Of a stretch of 31,079 nt of DNA, positions 13,854 through 21,504 are shown piece by piece. A program made the translations under genes and the position numbers. The stretch is from JBQTII01 sp052388275 (GTDB lineage: Bacteria; Actinomycetota; Actinomycetes; Sporichthyales; Sporichthyaceae): positions 1-31,079 of the forward strand of contig JBQTII010000104.1 of the NCBI GenBank assembly GCA_052388275.1. Reading direction: 5' to 3'. The notes beneath the pieces were generated by a model, which saw only the letters and a list, made by a program, of their open reading frames with translations, had not been told where the DNA came from and searched no databases. Every line of letters starts with the position of its first letter. Position 1 is the stretch's first letter.

Positions 13854-15944
13854 TCAGTCGTGCTCGACCTCGGATAGCACGCTCGCGCCGAACTCGCGCT
13901 CGAGCAGCGCGCGTCCGGACAGCTGCGCATCGGGCGCTTCGACATCGCCGGGGTCCGCGGAGTGATCGTCCGTCGGGGCGACGGCGGGAACGGCTGGGGA
14001 CGCAGGAGCCGGGGTGGGCGCAACATCCGCGGACGCGGGCGGCGGGGCGGCGGGCGGAACGACGCGCACAGGTGACGGCTGCGCGGCGGCAGGCTTGACG
14101 GGCAGCGGATCGAGCGGGGCGAAGACCGCATGCGCGGGACCGGCGGCAGTGGTCCCGGCGGCAGATGGCCCGGCGGCAGATGTCCCGGCGGCAGATGTCC
14201 CGGCGGCAGATGCCGCGCCGGCCTTGTTCGGGTCCAGGACCGCGTCGAGGCGAAACTTGGCGCGCAGCACCTCGAACAGTGCCGCGGTGAGCAGCTCGTC
14301 GCTGCCGGAGGTCTGGAAGTTACGCCGCTTGCCCTCATCGGCGAAGGCCAGCACGAGCACCCCCGCGTCCACCGAGGTGACCTGCACCCCGTCCATCAGC
14401 AGCATCCAGGTGTAGCGGCGCCTGGCCTTGACGATGTCGAGCACGTCCGGCCACATCCGGCGCACCGTGGTGATGTCGGCGGCAACCGTCGCTGCGGCGG
14501 CGGGCGCAGGGGTCGGCGACCCAGGCTCCGGCGACCCCGCGGGCGGCGCCACCGCGGGGGCCGCGGCAGCGACTGGTTCGGTCATCGCCTTCGCCACGAC
14601 GGGCGCGGGGAGCGCTTCGACCGCTTGCGCGGGACGCACGGGCGCGGGACGCACGGGCGCGAGACGCTCGGGTTCCACCGCGGGGGATGTCGCCGCGACC
14701 GCCGGGCGTGCGACTGCCGTCACCGCACCTGGGAGCGTGGCAGCTGGCTCGAGGGCGGGCAGGGCCGCACCCCCTGCCAGCCGGCGCTCAAGGCGCTCCA
14801 GGCGGGTGCGCAGGTCCCGCTCCCCCGCGAACCCGCCTTCGGTTCCCGCGCCGGGCAACAGGACGCGCGCGCAGATCAGCTCAAGTTGCAGCCTGGGCGC
14901 GGTGGCCCCGCGCATCTCGGTCAGGCCGGTGTTGACCAGGTCTGCGGCGCGGGAGATCTCCGCCGACCCGAACCGGGAGGCCTGCGCGGTCATCCGCTCC
15001 ACCGCATCGACCGGGGCGTCGATCAGCCCCGTGCTGCCCGCGTCCGGCACGGCCGCGATCACGATCAGGTCCCGCAGGCGATCCAGCAGATCCGCGACGA
15101 AACGCCGCGGGTCGTGCCCGCCCTCGATGACCCGGTCCACCAGGCCGAAGACCGCGGCCCCGTCGTGCGCGGCGAAGGCCTCGATCACGTCATCGAGCAG
15201 GGCCGCGTCGGTGTAGCCGAGCAGAGCGGTCGCGCGGGCGAGGGTGACTCGCCCGCCGTCGGCGCCGGCGATGAGCTGATCCAGCACGGACAGGCTGTCG
15301 CGCACCGACCCGGCACCGGCCCGCACCACCAGCGGCAGCACCGCCGGGGCGACCTGTACCCCTTCGCGCTCGCACAGGGTGGCCAGGTACTCGCGCAGGA
15401 TCCCGGGCGGCACGAGGCGGAACGGATAGTGATGGGTGCGGGAGCGGATCGTCGCGATGACCTTGTCGGGTTCGGTGGTGGCGAAGATGAACTTCAAGTG
15501 CGGCGGCGGCTCCTCGACGACCTTGAGCAGGGCGTTGAAGCCCGCCGGGGTCACCATGTGCGCCTCGTCGATGATGAAGATCTTGAAACGCGCCGACGCG
15601 GGCGCGAAAGCCGCACGATCGCGCAGGTCGCGGGCGTCGTCGACGCCGCCGTGCGACGCCGCGTCGATCTCCACCACGTCGAGCCCGCCGCCCCCGCCGC
15701 GGGCCAGGTCCACACACGATCCGCACGTCCCGCACGGGGTCGGCGTCGGGCCGTTCTCGCAATTCAGCGCCCGGGCCAGGATGCGCGCACTAGTGGTCTT
15801 GCCACACCCGCGCGGGCCGGAGAACAGGTAGGCATGATTGACCCGGTCGTTGCGGATCGCCTGGGCAAGCGGATCGGTGACGTGCTCCTGCCCGATGACC
15901 TCCGCGAAGGTCTCCGGCCGGTAGCGGCGATACAGCGCGAGCAC
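13854..15944 (-). CDS. dnaX: DNA polymerase III subunits gamma/tau
   Basis: This 696-aa clamp-loader AAA+ ATPase begins MLALYRRYRPETFAEVIGQE, the family's invariant N-terminus. It contains Walker A GPRGCGKT (43-50), zinc Cys 62, 71, 74 and 77, Walker B IIDEAH (124-129), sensor ATTEPDK and the domain III region to about residue 370. The tau-like C-terminal half is low-complexity (Pro/Ala-rich) and carries five 15-bp repeats before a conserved end. GTG 15944 is chosen from homology, with TAGGG 9-10 nt upstream; the longer open frame upstream runs through the SRP RNA gene and is not coding. ffs lies 45 bp upstream on the same strand. Confidence 0.96.
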   Translation of the reverse strand: MLALYRRYRPETFAEVIGQEHVTDPLAQAIRNDRVNHAYLFSGPRGCGKTTSARILARALNCENGPTPTPCGTCGSCVDLARGGGGGLDVVEIDAASHGGVDDARDLRDRAAFAPASARFKIFIIDEAHMVTPAGFNALLKVVEEPPPHLKFIFATTEPDKVIATIRSRTHHYPFRLVPPGILREYLATLCEREGVQVAPAVLPLVVRAGAGSVRDSLSVLDQLIAGADGGRVTLARATALLGYTDAALLDDVIEAFAAHDGAAVFGLVDRVIEGGHDPRRFVADLLDRLRDLIVIAAVPDAGSTGLIDAPVDAVERMTAQASRFGSAEISRAADLVNTGLTEMRGATAPRLQLELICARVLLPGAGTEGGFAGERDLRTRLERLERRLAGGAALPALEPAATLPGAVTAVARPAVAATSPAVEPERLAPVRPAPVRPAQAVEALPAPVVAKAMTEPVAAAAPAVAPPAGSPEPGSPTPAPAAAATVAADITTVRRMWPDVLDIVKARRRYTWMLLMDGVQVTSVDAGVLVLAFADEGKRRNFQTSGSDELLTAALFEVLRAKFRLDAVLDPNKAGAASAAGTSAAGTSAAGPSAAGTTAAGPAHAVFAPLDPLPVKPAAAQPSPVRVVPPAAPPPASADVAPTPAPASPAVPAVAPTDDHSADPGDVEAPDAQLSGRALLEREFGASVLSEVEHD
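14141..14215 (-). repeat. Five tandem 15-bp repeats inside dnaX
   Basis: Five near-identical units of CGGCGGCAGATGTCC (plus-strand orientation) encode a repeated SAAGT/SAAGP pentapeptide in the low-complexity linker of tau. They begin at 14141, 14156, 14171, 14186 and 14201. The unit is a multiple of three, so copy-number changes would not break the frame. Confidence 0.9.
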
Positions 15945-15989
15945 CTTGCGAACCCTAGTGGTGCACCCCGACAGGTTCTTAACGAAAGC

Positions 15990-16077
15990 GGCACCCCGCG
16001 CACCTACCAGAGCTTTCCTACCCTTGCTGCCTTCCGGCCCTGGGGGGGTTCGGACAGATGGCACCGCGCGGGGAGCC
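15990..16077 (-). ncRNA. ffs: Signal recognition particle 4.5S RNA
   Basis: The minus strand contains the conserved SRP domain IV GGGCCGGAAGGCAGCAAGGG: the GGAA tetraloop, then the AGCA of the asymmetric internal loop. The ends close with GCGCGGGG (16066-16073 on the plus strand) against CCCCGCGC (15994-16001). This gives a small bacterial-type RNA of about 85-88 nt. A minus-strand -10 (TAGACT, 16090-16085) puts the transcript start near 16078. The location directly upstream of dnaX is standard in actinobacteria. Ends are approximate. Confidence 0.9.
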
Positions 16078-16084
16078 GAGGCTG

Positions 16085-16090
16085 AGTCTA
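16085..16090 (-). promoter_or_regulatory. -10 box of ffs
   Basis: TAGACT on the minus strand lies 7 nt before the predicted 5' end of the SRP RNA. A -35 is not obvious. Confidence 0.45.
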
Positions 16091-16139
16091 CGACCAGGCG
16101 AGGGCCTGCGCACCGGCCAGTCGGACAGCGGCGCTGAGA

Positions 16140-16145
16140 TAGGCT
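16140..16145 (+). promoter_or_regulatory. -10 box of tRNA-Ser
   Basis: TAGGCT ends 13 nt before the mature tRNA 5' end, implying a short 5' leader removed by RNase P. Confidence 0.4.
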
Positions 16146-16158
16146 TGGCGGGCTCCAA

Positions 16159-16243
16159 GGAGGATTCGCATAGTGGCCTAGTGCGCACGCTTGGAAAGCG
16201 TGTTGGGGGCAACCCCTCCGGGGTTCGAATCCCCGATTCTCCG
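16159..16243 (+). tRNA. tRNA-Ser (anticodon GGA)
   Basis: The acceptor stem GGAGGAT (16159-16165) / ATTCTCC (16236-16242) carries discriminator G16243. The anticodon stem CACGC/GCGTG encloses loop TTGGAAA, anticodon GGA at 16193-16195, which reads UCC and UCU. A long variable arm (TTGGGGGCAACCCCT) makes it class II, as for serine. The T loop TTCGAAT is normal. CCA is not encoded. Confidence 0.97.
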
Positions 16244-16338
16244 CCGCGTTGCCAGTCGAAACGCCGGGCGCCCAGGGTGCCTGAAGTTCGTCGTTGTGCC
16301 AAGAATGACCCCGGGTTCGCCGAGGCCAGGCCCGCGAC

Positions 16339-16677
16339 TCAATCCCGCAGCCGGATCGCCACGACGTCGAGCCCACGAATCCGCTCAAAGTGCCGCAGGT
16401 TCGCGGTACCAACACGCCACCCCGCCGCGATCGCGGTTGCGGCAACGAGGCGGTCATGGGCTCCGACGTCCGCTCCGGAGGACGCGAGCTTGGCCCACAG
16501 GCGCGCGTGTGCGCGTGCGCACAGGACGTCGAACGGTAGTGGCGGGAAAGCCGCCAGCACAGCTTCAACAAACGCCTCACGGCGAGCGCGGTGACGTGAG
16601 GTCGCCCGGTGCACGCCGTGCAGGAGTTCAGACGTCGAAGGCCTGCGCACGGGGCCCGACCGCGTCATCAACCTCAT
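16339..16677 (-). pseudogene. Truncated VapC-type PIN-domain toxin
   Basis: The last 98 codons (16635 down to the TGA at 16339) match the central and C-terminal part of a VapC/FitB-like PIN nuclease. ELLHGVHRA carries the second acidic residue, then RREAFVEAVLAAFPPLPFD, ARAHARLWAKLASSGADVGAHDRLVAATA with the late Asp, and NLRHFERIRGLDV. The N-terminal 40-50 residues, including the first catalytic Asp (normally in a VLDTSVL-like strand), are absent: upstream of TSELLHG the frame reads unrelated sequence (MRLMTRSGPVRRPS). No VapB antitoxin is beside it. The gene is therefore a remnant, inactive by inference. It lies head-to-head with fic. Confidence 0.75.
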
Positions 16678-16680
16678 CGG

Positions 16681-16736
16681 ATTCATCAATGAATTGCGGG
16701 GTAAACCCTGCGTATTCATCAATATTTCGATACACT
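16681..16736 (+). promoter_or_regulatory. fic promoter with duplicated ATTCATCAAT element
   Basis: ATTCATCAAT occurs at 16681-16690 and 16714-16723, exactly 33 bp apart (three helical turns). The first copy is part of ATTCA-N4-TGAAT. TACACT (16731-16736) ends 7 nt before ATG 16744, a leaderless layout. The stretch is strikingly A/T-rich against its surroundings. The repeats look like binding sites for an autoregulator. Confidence 0.5.
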
Positions 16737-16743
16737 CAACTTC

Positions 16744-17850
16744 ATGATGAAGACCTTGATGGGCCCTCCGAAGCTGGCCCGGACCGACCTCACGGCGCTC
16801 GCGCGCATCGCCGAGATCCGCACCGAGGTTGGCATGTACGTGCGCGACGCGCACGACTGGACCGGCCCGCTGGCACGGCTCCTCCGCGCCAAGGCGTCCC
16901 AGGGCTCGAACAGCATCGAGGGTCACCACCTCAGTCTGGATGACACGCTCACGGTCCTCGACGGCCATGCGGTCGAAGGCGACGTCCAGGTGGAGCTCGA
17001 CCAGGCGGCCGTGCAGGGCCACCGCGACGCCATGTCATACCTCCTTGTCCTCGCCCGCGACAGCTTCTTCGCCTACGACGTGGGGTCGCTGCGTGCGCTG
17101 CATCGACTCCTCATGCAGCCCTACCGCGAAAAGCTGGTGGAGCTGAAGTTGCTCAACACGCCCGGCCATCAGGACCCGCGGCCAGGCAGTTGGCGTCGCG
17201 GGCACATTGCCGTCGGGGACTACACCGCGCCAGACATCGACGTAGTAGTAGACCTCCTCGCCGAGCTGGTCGAGACCCTGAACCGCCCCCGCCACTTCTC
17301 GGCGATCGTCTGTGCCGCGATGGCGCACCTGAACTACGTCTCGATCCACCCGCACTCGGACGGCAACGGGCGCATGTCGCGAGCGCTCCAGACCCTCGTG
17401 CTGGCGCGCGAGACCGACGACCTGGCGCCGGAGTTCATCGGTGTGGAGGAATGGCTGGGCGCCCATCGCAAGGCGTACTACGACGCCCTCACCGAGGCCC
17501 GCCGGAAGGGTTCGCTGCACTGGGTGCGCTTCTGTCTCGACGCCCACCTGGCACAATCCGAGTCGGTGCTGGCAGACGCTCAGGGCGCGCGGCGGCGGGG
17601 TCGGATCCTGGCCGAATTGTGCGAGGCTGCCAGGATCAACGACCGAGCCGTGCTGGCGCTCTGGGACGCGGCAGAGGGTCGCCGGGTCACGAACACCAGC
17701 TACCGGCAACAGGCTGAGCTGGACCGCCAGGCTGCTACCTACGACCTTCGGTTGCTCGACGCGGCAGGGCTCCTCCGGCTCGTCGGCAAGGGCGCCGGCG
17801 CCCATTACGTGGCGGGCGACAAGCTCACCACCGTGCTCAAGGCCGACTGA
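16744..17850 (+). CDS. Fic family protein AMP-transferase (class II)
   Basis: This 368-aa protein has three parts. An N-terminal helical region carries the inhibitory motif S55-x3-E59-G60 (SNSIEG), whose Glu blocks ATP in class II Fic enzymes. The Fic core has HPHSDGNGRMSR at 202-213; His202 is the catalytic base, Asp207 binds metal, and the Gly/Asn/Arg residues bind phosphates. The C-terminal part (about 290-368) has winged-helix character. Fic enzymes usually add AMP from ATP to hydroxyl side chains of target proteins. The third motif position is His rather than the common Phe. ATG 16744 or 16747 can be the start; there is no SD. A/T-rich upstream DNA, the neighbouring toxin remnant and the tRNA suggest acquired DNA. 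Confidence 0.93.
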   Translation: MMKTLMGPPKLARTDLTALARIAEIRTEVGMYVRDAHDWTGPLARLLRAKASQGSNSIEGHHLSLDDTLTVLDGHAVEGDVQVELDQAAVQGHRDAMSYLLVLARDSFFAYDVGSLRALHRLLMQPYREKLVELKLLNTPGHQDPRPGSWRRGHIAVGDYTAPDIDVVVDLLAELVETLNRPRHFSAIVCAAMAHLNYVSIHPHSDGNGRMSRALQTLVLARETDDLAPEFIGVEEWLGAHRKAYYDALTEARRKGSLHWVRFCLDAHLAQSESVLADAQGARRRGRILAELCEAARINDRAVLALWDAAEGRRVTNTSYRQQAELDRQAATYDLRLLDAAGLLRLVGKGAGAHYVAGDKLTTVLKAD

Positions 17851-17973
17851 GCCGAGCTGAGTACGTGCGCCGGGCGGATGAAGCCGATACCCGGTGCAGC
17901 TGTGCGGTTCTCTCCAACGCAGAAGACAGCCTGGCGATCGAGGTCAAACCCGCCGGTCCCTTCGCTGTCGAAC

Positions 17974-18483
17974 TCAGATCCCGAACGGCGCGGCGTACCG
18001 CACGAGACCGGCCGGCACGACGTCCGGCGCCTGAAGGGCCAGGGCCATCAGCGCCTCATCCGGGACGTCGATGCTGAGCCGGATGCCGTAGCTGGACGCC
18101 CGCGTGAAGCCGAAGCGCGGGTAGTACTGCGGGTGACCCAACACGACGACATAGCGTTCGCCCATCGCCGCGGCCGCCGCCAGCGCGGCCCGAGTCGCCG
18201 CAGCCCCAGCGCCGGTGCGCTGATGAGGGGGCAGCACCGCGCAGGGCGCCAGGCACAGCGCCGGAACCTCGCCGATATGACAGCGCGTCAGGAGTGCGTA
18301 GCCGACCGGGCGATCCTGGGCATCGACGCTGACCCAGCTGAGTCCGGCGATCCAGGACGGGTCCGCGCGCAGCGCGTCAACGAGCTCCGCCTCCGCGGAG
18401 GACTCGAACGCCGCGACGTTGATCGCGCGGACCGCTACCGTGTCGGCGGACGATTCTGGGCGGGTGTTCCACTCTGCGCTCAT
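17974..18483 (-). CDS. GNAT family N-acetyltransferase (YhbS-like)
   Basis: This 169-aa protein shows the YhbS/COG3153 pattern: RAINVAAFESSAEAELVDALRADP, a central ALLTRCHIGEVPALCLAPCAVLP, the acetyl-CoA loop HQRTGAGAAATRAAL and GERYVVVLGHPQYYPRFGF. The closing strands contain DEALMALAL. The acceptor substrate is unknown. ATG 18483 gives a full-length domain; the longer open frame adds only an Arg-rich stretch. No SD is seen. A 27-codon open frame ends 10 bp upstream on the same strand. Confidence 0.85.
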   Translation of the reverse strand: MSAEWNTRPESSADTVAVRAINVAAFESSAEAELVDALRADPSWIAGLSWVSVDAQDRPVGYALLTRCHIGEVPALCLAPCAVLPPHQRTGAGAAATRAALAAAAAMGERYVVVLGHPQYYPRFGFTRASSYGIRLSIDVPDEALMALALQAPDVVPAGLVRYAAPFGI

Positions 18484-18493
18484 CCGGAGACGA

Positions 18494-18577
18494 TCACACC
18501 TGGCGCGGCGTCGGCGGCGGCGCGGCACGGTAGGACTCCAGGTGCGTGATACCGCCGGAGCCGGTCTCGGTGCTCAC
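18494..18577 (-). CDS. Possible 27-aa leader peptide or small protein upstream of GNAT gene
   Basis: A GTG-initiated frame encodes a peptide beginning MSTETGSGGITHLESYRAA and ending PPPTPRQV, with G or C at nearly every third position. CACACT ends 6 nt before the GTG, which would suit a leaderless transcript. The stop lies 10 bp before the GNAT start, so coupling is possible. No family is recognised. In GC-rich DNA such frames also arise by chance. Confidence 0.25.
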   Translation of the reverse strand: MSTETGSGGITHLESYRAAPPPTPRQV

Positions 18578-18688
18578 GGTGCCAGTGTGGCACTTGCGGG
18601 TCGTCTCCTGCCCGTTTGTGGGGTCCGATCTGGTGCACCGACGGCCCAACCAAGACAATTGACCCCCGCCGATCCCTGGAGTTGCCCC

Positions 18689-20227
18689 GTGCGCGTTCCC
18701 CTGACCGTCGCCGATTTCCTGCATCGCGCCGAGACCGCTTTCGGGGACTCGACTGCGATCATCGACGAGCCCGACCAGCCGGCGGCGCCGGTGCCGACCA
18801 CCACCTACACCCAACTCGGGGAGCGGGTGCGGGCCTGGCAGGCCGGGCTGGACGCGCTCGAGGTCCCGGTCGGCGGGCGCGTCGCGGTGGTCAGCCACAA
18901 CTCCGCGCGCCTGATGGAGTTGCTGCACGCCGTCCCGGGCACCGGGCGGATCGCCGTCCCGGTCAACTTCCGGCTGCGCCCGCACGAAGTGGCCTTCATC
19001 GTCGAGCATTGCGGCGCCGACGTCGTGCTGATCGACCCCGAACTCGATGATGAACTCAAGGACATCACCGCCCGGCACCGGTTCGTACTCGGCGCCGAGA
19101 CCGACGAGACACTCATGCGTTACGGCGTCGAGCCGCGGCCCTGGGCGGATCCGGACGAGGACGCCACCGCCACGATCAACTACACCTCGGGCACGACCGC
19201 GAGCCCGAAGGGCGTGCAACTGACGCACCGTAACTTATGGATCAACGCCGTCACCTTCTCGATGCACCTGCGCCTGTGGGAGCGCGACGTGCTCATGCAC
19301 ACGCTGCCGATGTTCCATTGCAACGGCTGGGGGATGCCGTACGCCACCGTCGGGCTCGGCGCTACCAACGTGGTGATCCGCAAGATCGACGGCGAGGAGA
19401 TCCTGCGCCGCGTGGACGCGCACGGCGTGACCGTGATGTGCGGGGCGCCCGCGGTGTGGTCGATGACCCTCGACGCGGCGCAGACGCTCGACGGTCCGGT
19501 GCCCGGACGCGAGCAGGTGCGCATCGTCGTCGCCGGCGCTCCCCCGCCCTCGCGCACCATCGAGCGGATCGGCTCCGAGCTCGGCTGGGAGATGACCCAG
19601 ATCTACGGCCTCACCGAGACTGCTCCGCTGCTGACGATGAACCGCGCCGAGGCGCGCGATGAGTCACTGCCGGCCGACGAGCGAGCCCGGCTCATGTCCC
19701 GCGCCGGCAAGCCGGCACTCGGGGTGCGCTTGACGATAGACCCCGAGGGCGAGGTCCTCGCCCGCTCCAACGTCGTCATGCACGGCTACTGGAACAACCC
19801 GACCGCTACCGCCGAGGCACTCTCCGACGACTGGTTCCACACCGGCGACGGCGGCACCGTGGACTCCGCGGGTTACCTGACGATCTCCGACCGCAAGAAG
19901 GACATCATCATCACCGGCGGGGAGAACGTCTCCTCGATCGAGGTCGAGGACACCCTGTTCTCCCACCCGGCGGTTGCCGAGGTCGCCGTGATCGGGGTGC
20001 CCTCAGAGAAGTGGGGCGAGACCATCAAGGCCCTCGTCGTGCTGACCCCCGATCAGCAGGCGGACGAGGCCGAGTTGATCGCGCACTGCAAGAAACTGCT
20101 GGCCGGCTACAAGGCACCGACCTCGGTCGAGTTCCGCACCGAGATCCCGCGCACCGCAACCGGCAAAATTCAGAAGTTCAAACTGCGTGAGCCTTACTGG
20201 GCTCAGGTCGGCCGTAGCGTGAACTGA
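18689..20227 (+). CDS. AMP-forming acyl-CoA synthetase (long/medium-chain FadD-like)
   Basis: This 512-aa protein of the ANL superfamily has P-loop YTSGTTASPKG (165-175), MFHCNGWGMPYA in the acyl-binding region, adenine motif QIYGLTETAPLL, DWFHTGDGG with the ribose-binding Asp, the hinge SDRKKDIIITGGENVSS and catalytic Lys493 in RTATGK. It should convert fatty acids to acyl-CoA for beta-oxidation or lipid synthesis. It is only distantly like the synthetase at 3984 (shared motifs, different inserts). GTG 18689 is preferred because TGGAG lies 8 nt upstream and the domain then starts normally; the longer upstream frame crosses the divergent GNAT gene. Confidence 0.93.
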   Translation: MRVPLTVADFLHRAETAFGDSTAIIDEPDQPAAPVPTTTYTQLGERVRAWQAGLDALEVPVGGRVAVVSHNSARLMELLHAVPGTGRIAVPVNFRLRPHEVAFIVEHCGADVVLIDPELDDELKDITARHRFVLGAETDETLMRYGVEPRPWADPDEDATATINYTSGTTASPKGVQLTHRNLWINAVTFSMHLRLWERDVLMHTLPMFHCNGWGMPYATVGLGATNVVIRKIDGEEILRRVDAHGVTVMCGAPAVWSMTLDAAQTLDGPVPGREQVRIVVAGAPPPSRTIERIGSELGWEMTQIYGLTETAPLLTMNRAEARDESLPADERARLMSRAGKPALGVRLTIDPEGEVLARSNVVMHGYWNNPTATAEALSDDWFHTGDGGTVDSAGYLTISDRKKDIIITGGENVSSIEVEDTLFSHPAVAEVAVIGVPSEKWGETIKALVVLTPDQQADEAELIAHCKKLLAGYKAPTSVEFRTEIPRTATGKIQKFKLREPYWAQVGRSVN

Positions 20228-20252
20228 CGCACTGCCACTTTCATCCGGTTTG

Positions 20253-20294
20253 GGCACTGGCGTTTGTCATTTCGTTCCCCGAGTCCCCAGTGCC
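20253..20294. terminator. Inverted repeat after acyl-CoA synthetase
   Basis: GGCACTGG (20253-20260) and CCAGTGCC (20287-20294) are perfect over 8 bp with a 26-nt spacer, starting 26 bp after the stop. The long loop makes a strong terminator doubtful; an operator for the following gene is the alternative. Confidence 0.3.
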
Positions 20295-20311
20295 GCGCCC
20301 ACCATGGACAG

Positions 20312-21139
20312 GTGGACCCCAGCTCACCTGATGAGGTAGCCGATGCCGCGCGCGCCGACCGGCGTGGTTTCCTTCGCCTGGCCGGAGTCGGCTTGGTCGG
20401 CGCGGCAGCAGCGCTGGGGACCGCCGGCGGTGCCGGGGCCACGGCCTACCGGGACACCCAGGCCGCACGGCGGCGGAACAACGGCGCGACGGTGGCAACG
20501 CTGTCCACCGCGACCAGCCTGCAGGTGCTCTGGCGCGCCCGGACCGAGCGCAAGGTCCTCGCCTTGACCTTCGACGACGGTCCTGGCGAGGAGCTCACCC
20601 CGGGGCTGCTCGACGTGCTGGCCGAGACCGGCACGCGCGCGACTTTCGCCTTGGTGGGCGAGAAGGCGACGCGGTACCCAGACCTGGTGCGCCGCCAGCA
20701 CGCGGCGGGTCATGAGCTGGCGAATCACTCCTGGACTCACGCCGACCTCGGCCTGCTGGACTACGACGGCATTCGCCGCGAACTCGTCCGCACCGACGAT
20801 CTTCTGGAGCATCTGACGGGTCTTCGGACCCGCGTGATCCGCCCGCCGTTCGGCCGGGTGCACGGGGCCTTGCTGCAGTACGCAGCGCAGGTCGGCCAGC
20901 AGCTGCTGATGTGGGACATGCGCCTGCTCGAGGACGACTACGACAGCGTCGGCAACGCCGATTACGTCCTGGAACACCTGCGCCCTGGCTCAGTGCTGCT
21001 CGCTCACGACGCCGGCCTGGCCAAACGCAAGATCGGCATCGCCGCGATCCCCGCCATCATCCGCGGCGCCCGGGAGCAGGGGTATGAGTTCGTGACCGCC
21101 AGCGAGATGTTCGCCATCGACAGCACGGCGTGCGCCTAG
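20312..21139 (+). CDS. Polysaccharide deacetylase (NodB domain), Tat-exported
   Basis: This 275-aa protein carries an N-terminal twin-arginine signal, DRRGFLRL (16-23), followed by a hydrophobic Ala/Gly stretch. The NodB domain has all usual motifs: TFDDG (86-90, catalytic base and metal Asp), H139-x3-H143 in NHSWTH (metal ligands), RPPFG (177-181), the DMRLLEDDY region and LLAHDA with His232. Such enzymes remove acetyl groups from N-acetylglucosamine in peptidoglycan or other glycans outside the cell. GTG 20312 is a reasonable start that keeps the Tat motif near the N-terminus; an earlier in-frame start at 20264 cannot be excluded. The stop shares CTAG with the convergent crcB gene. Confidence 0.93.
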   Translation: MDPSSPDEVADAARADRRGFLRLAGVGLVGAAAALGTAGGAGATAYRDTQAARRRNNGATVATLSTATSLQVLWRARTERKVLALTFDDGPGEELTPGLLDVLAETGTRATFALVGEKATRYPDLVRRQHAAGHELANHSWTHADLGLLDYDGIRRELVRTDDLLEHLTGLRTRVIRPPFGRVHGALLQYAAQVGQQLLMWDMRLLEDDYDSVGNADYVLEHLRPGSVLLAHDAGLAKRKIGIAAIPAIIRGAREQGYEFVTASEMFAIDSTACA

Positions 21140-21504
21140 AACCTCGAGCCCAACTCGATGCCGACCGCGGCCGCGGCGGCTCCCAGGGCGATCGTCGAGA
21201 GCAGGTATCCCGTGCCCAGGCGGTTGCGGCGGGACTCGTGCAGCACCAGCACCTCGAAGGCCAACGTCGAATACGTGGTGAACGCACCGCAGAACCCGAC
21301 GCCGGTCAGCAGCACCAGATCCGGCGATGCCCCACCGCCCGCGGCTGAGGCGAGGACCAGCCCGAGCAGCAGGCTGCCGAGCAGGTTTGCCGTGAACGTG
21401 CCCCAGGGGAAGGCCGATCCGGTACGAGCCCGGAGCACCTGGTCGAGGGCGTAGCGGGCCGGCGCACCGCCTGCCGCGCCGAGCGCGACCAGAATCCAAC
21501 TCAT
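21136..21504 (-). CDS. crcB: Fluoride channel CrcB/FluC, second copy
   Basis: This 122-aa, four-helix protein carries the family motifs GAAGGAPARYALD near the N-terminus, PWGTFTANLLGS (central Asn) and GFCGAFTTYSTLAFE with the Phe/Thr/Ser ion-path residues. Fluc channels export fluoride as antiparallel dimers. The ATG overlaps the stop of the upstream copy (ATGA), so the two are translated together and may form a heterodimer, as proposed for paired Fluc genes in Gram-positive bacteria. The stop overlaps that of the convergent deacetylase. Confidence 0.95.
   Translation of the reverse strand: MSWILVALGAAGGAPARYALDQVLRARTGSAFPWGTFTANLLGSLLLGLVLASAAGGGASPDLVLLTGVGFCGAFTTYSTLAFEVLVLHESRRNRLGTGYLLSTIALGAAAAAVGIELGSRF

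Noticed and set aside
14141..14215. CRISPR-like array
   Set aside because: The 15-bp units are directly adjacent without spacers and are in frame within dnaX.
14130..16085. A 651-codon plus-strand open frame opposite dnaX, ffs and the dnaX start region
   Set aside because: It lies fully antisense to a strongly conserved gene, crosses the SRP RNA gene, and its translation is Arg/Gly/His-rich low complexity typical of GC-rich shadow frames.
16159..16338. Attachment site of an integrated element at tRNA-Ser
   Set aside because: No duplicate of the tRNA 3' end and no integrase gene were found between the tRNA and fadD.
16339..17022. Taking the whole 227-codon minus frame as one intact protein
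   Set aside because: Only the last 98 codons match a PIN domain; the rest is antisense to fic and its promoter.
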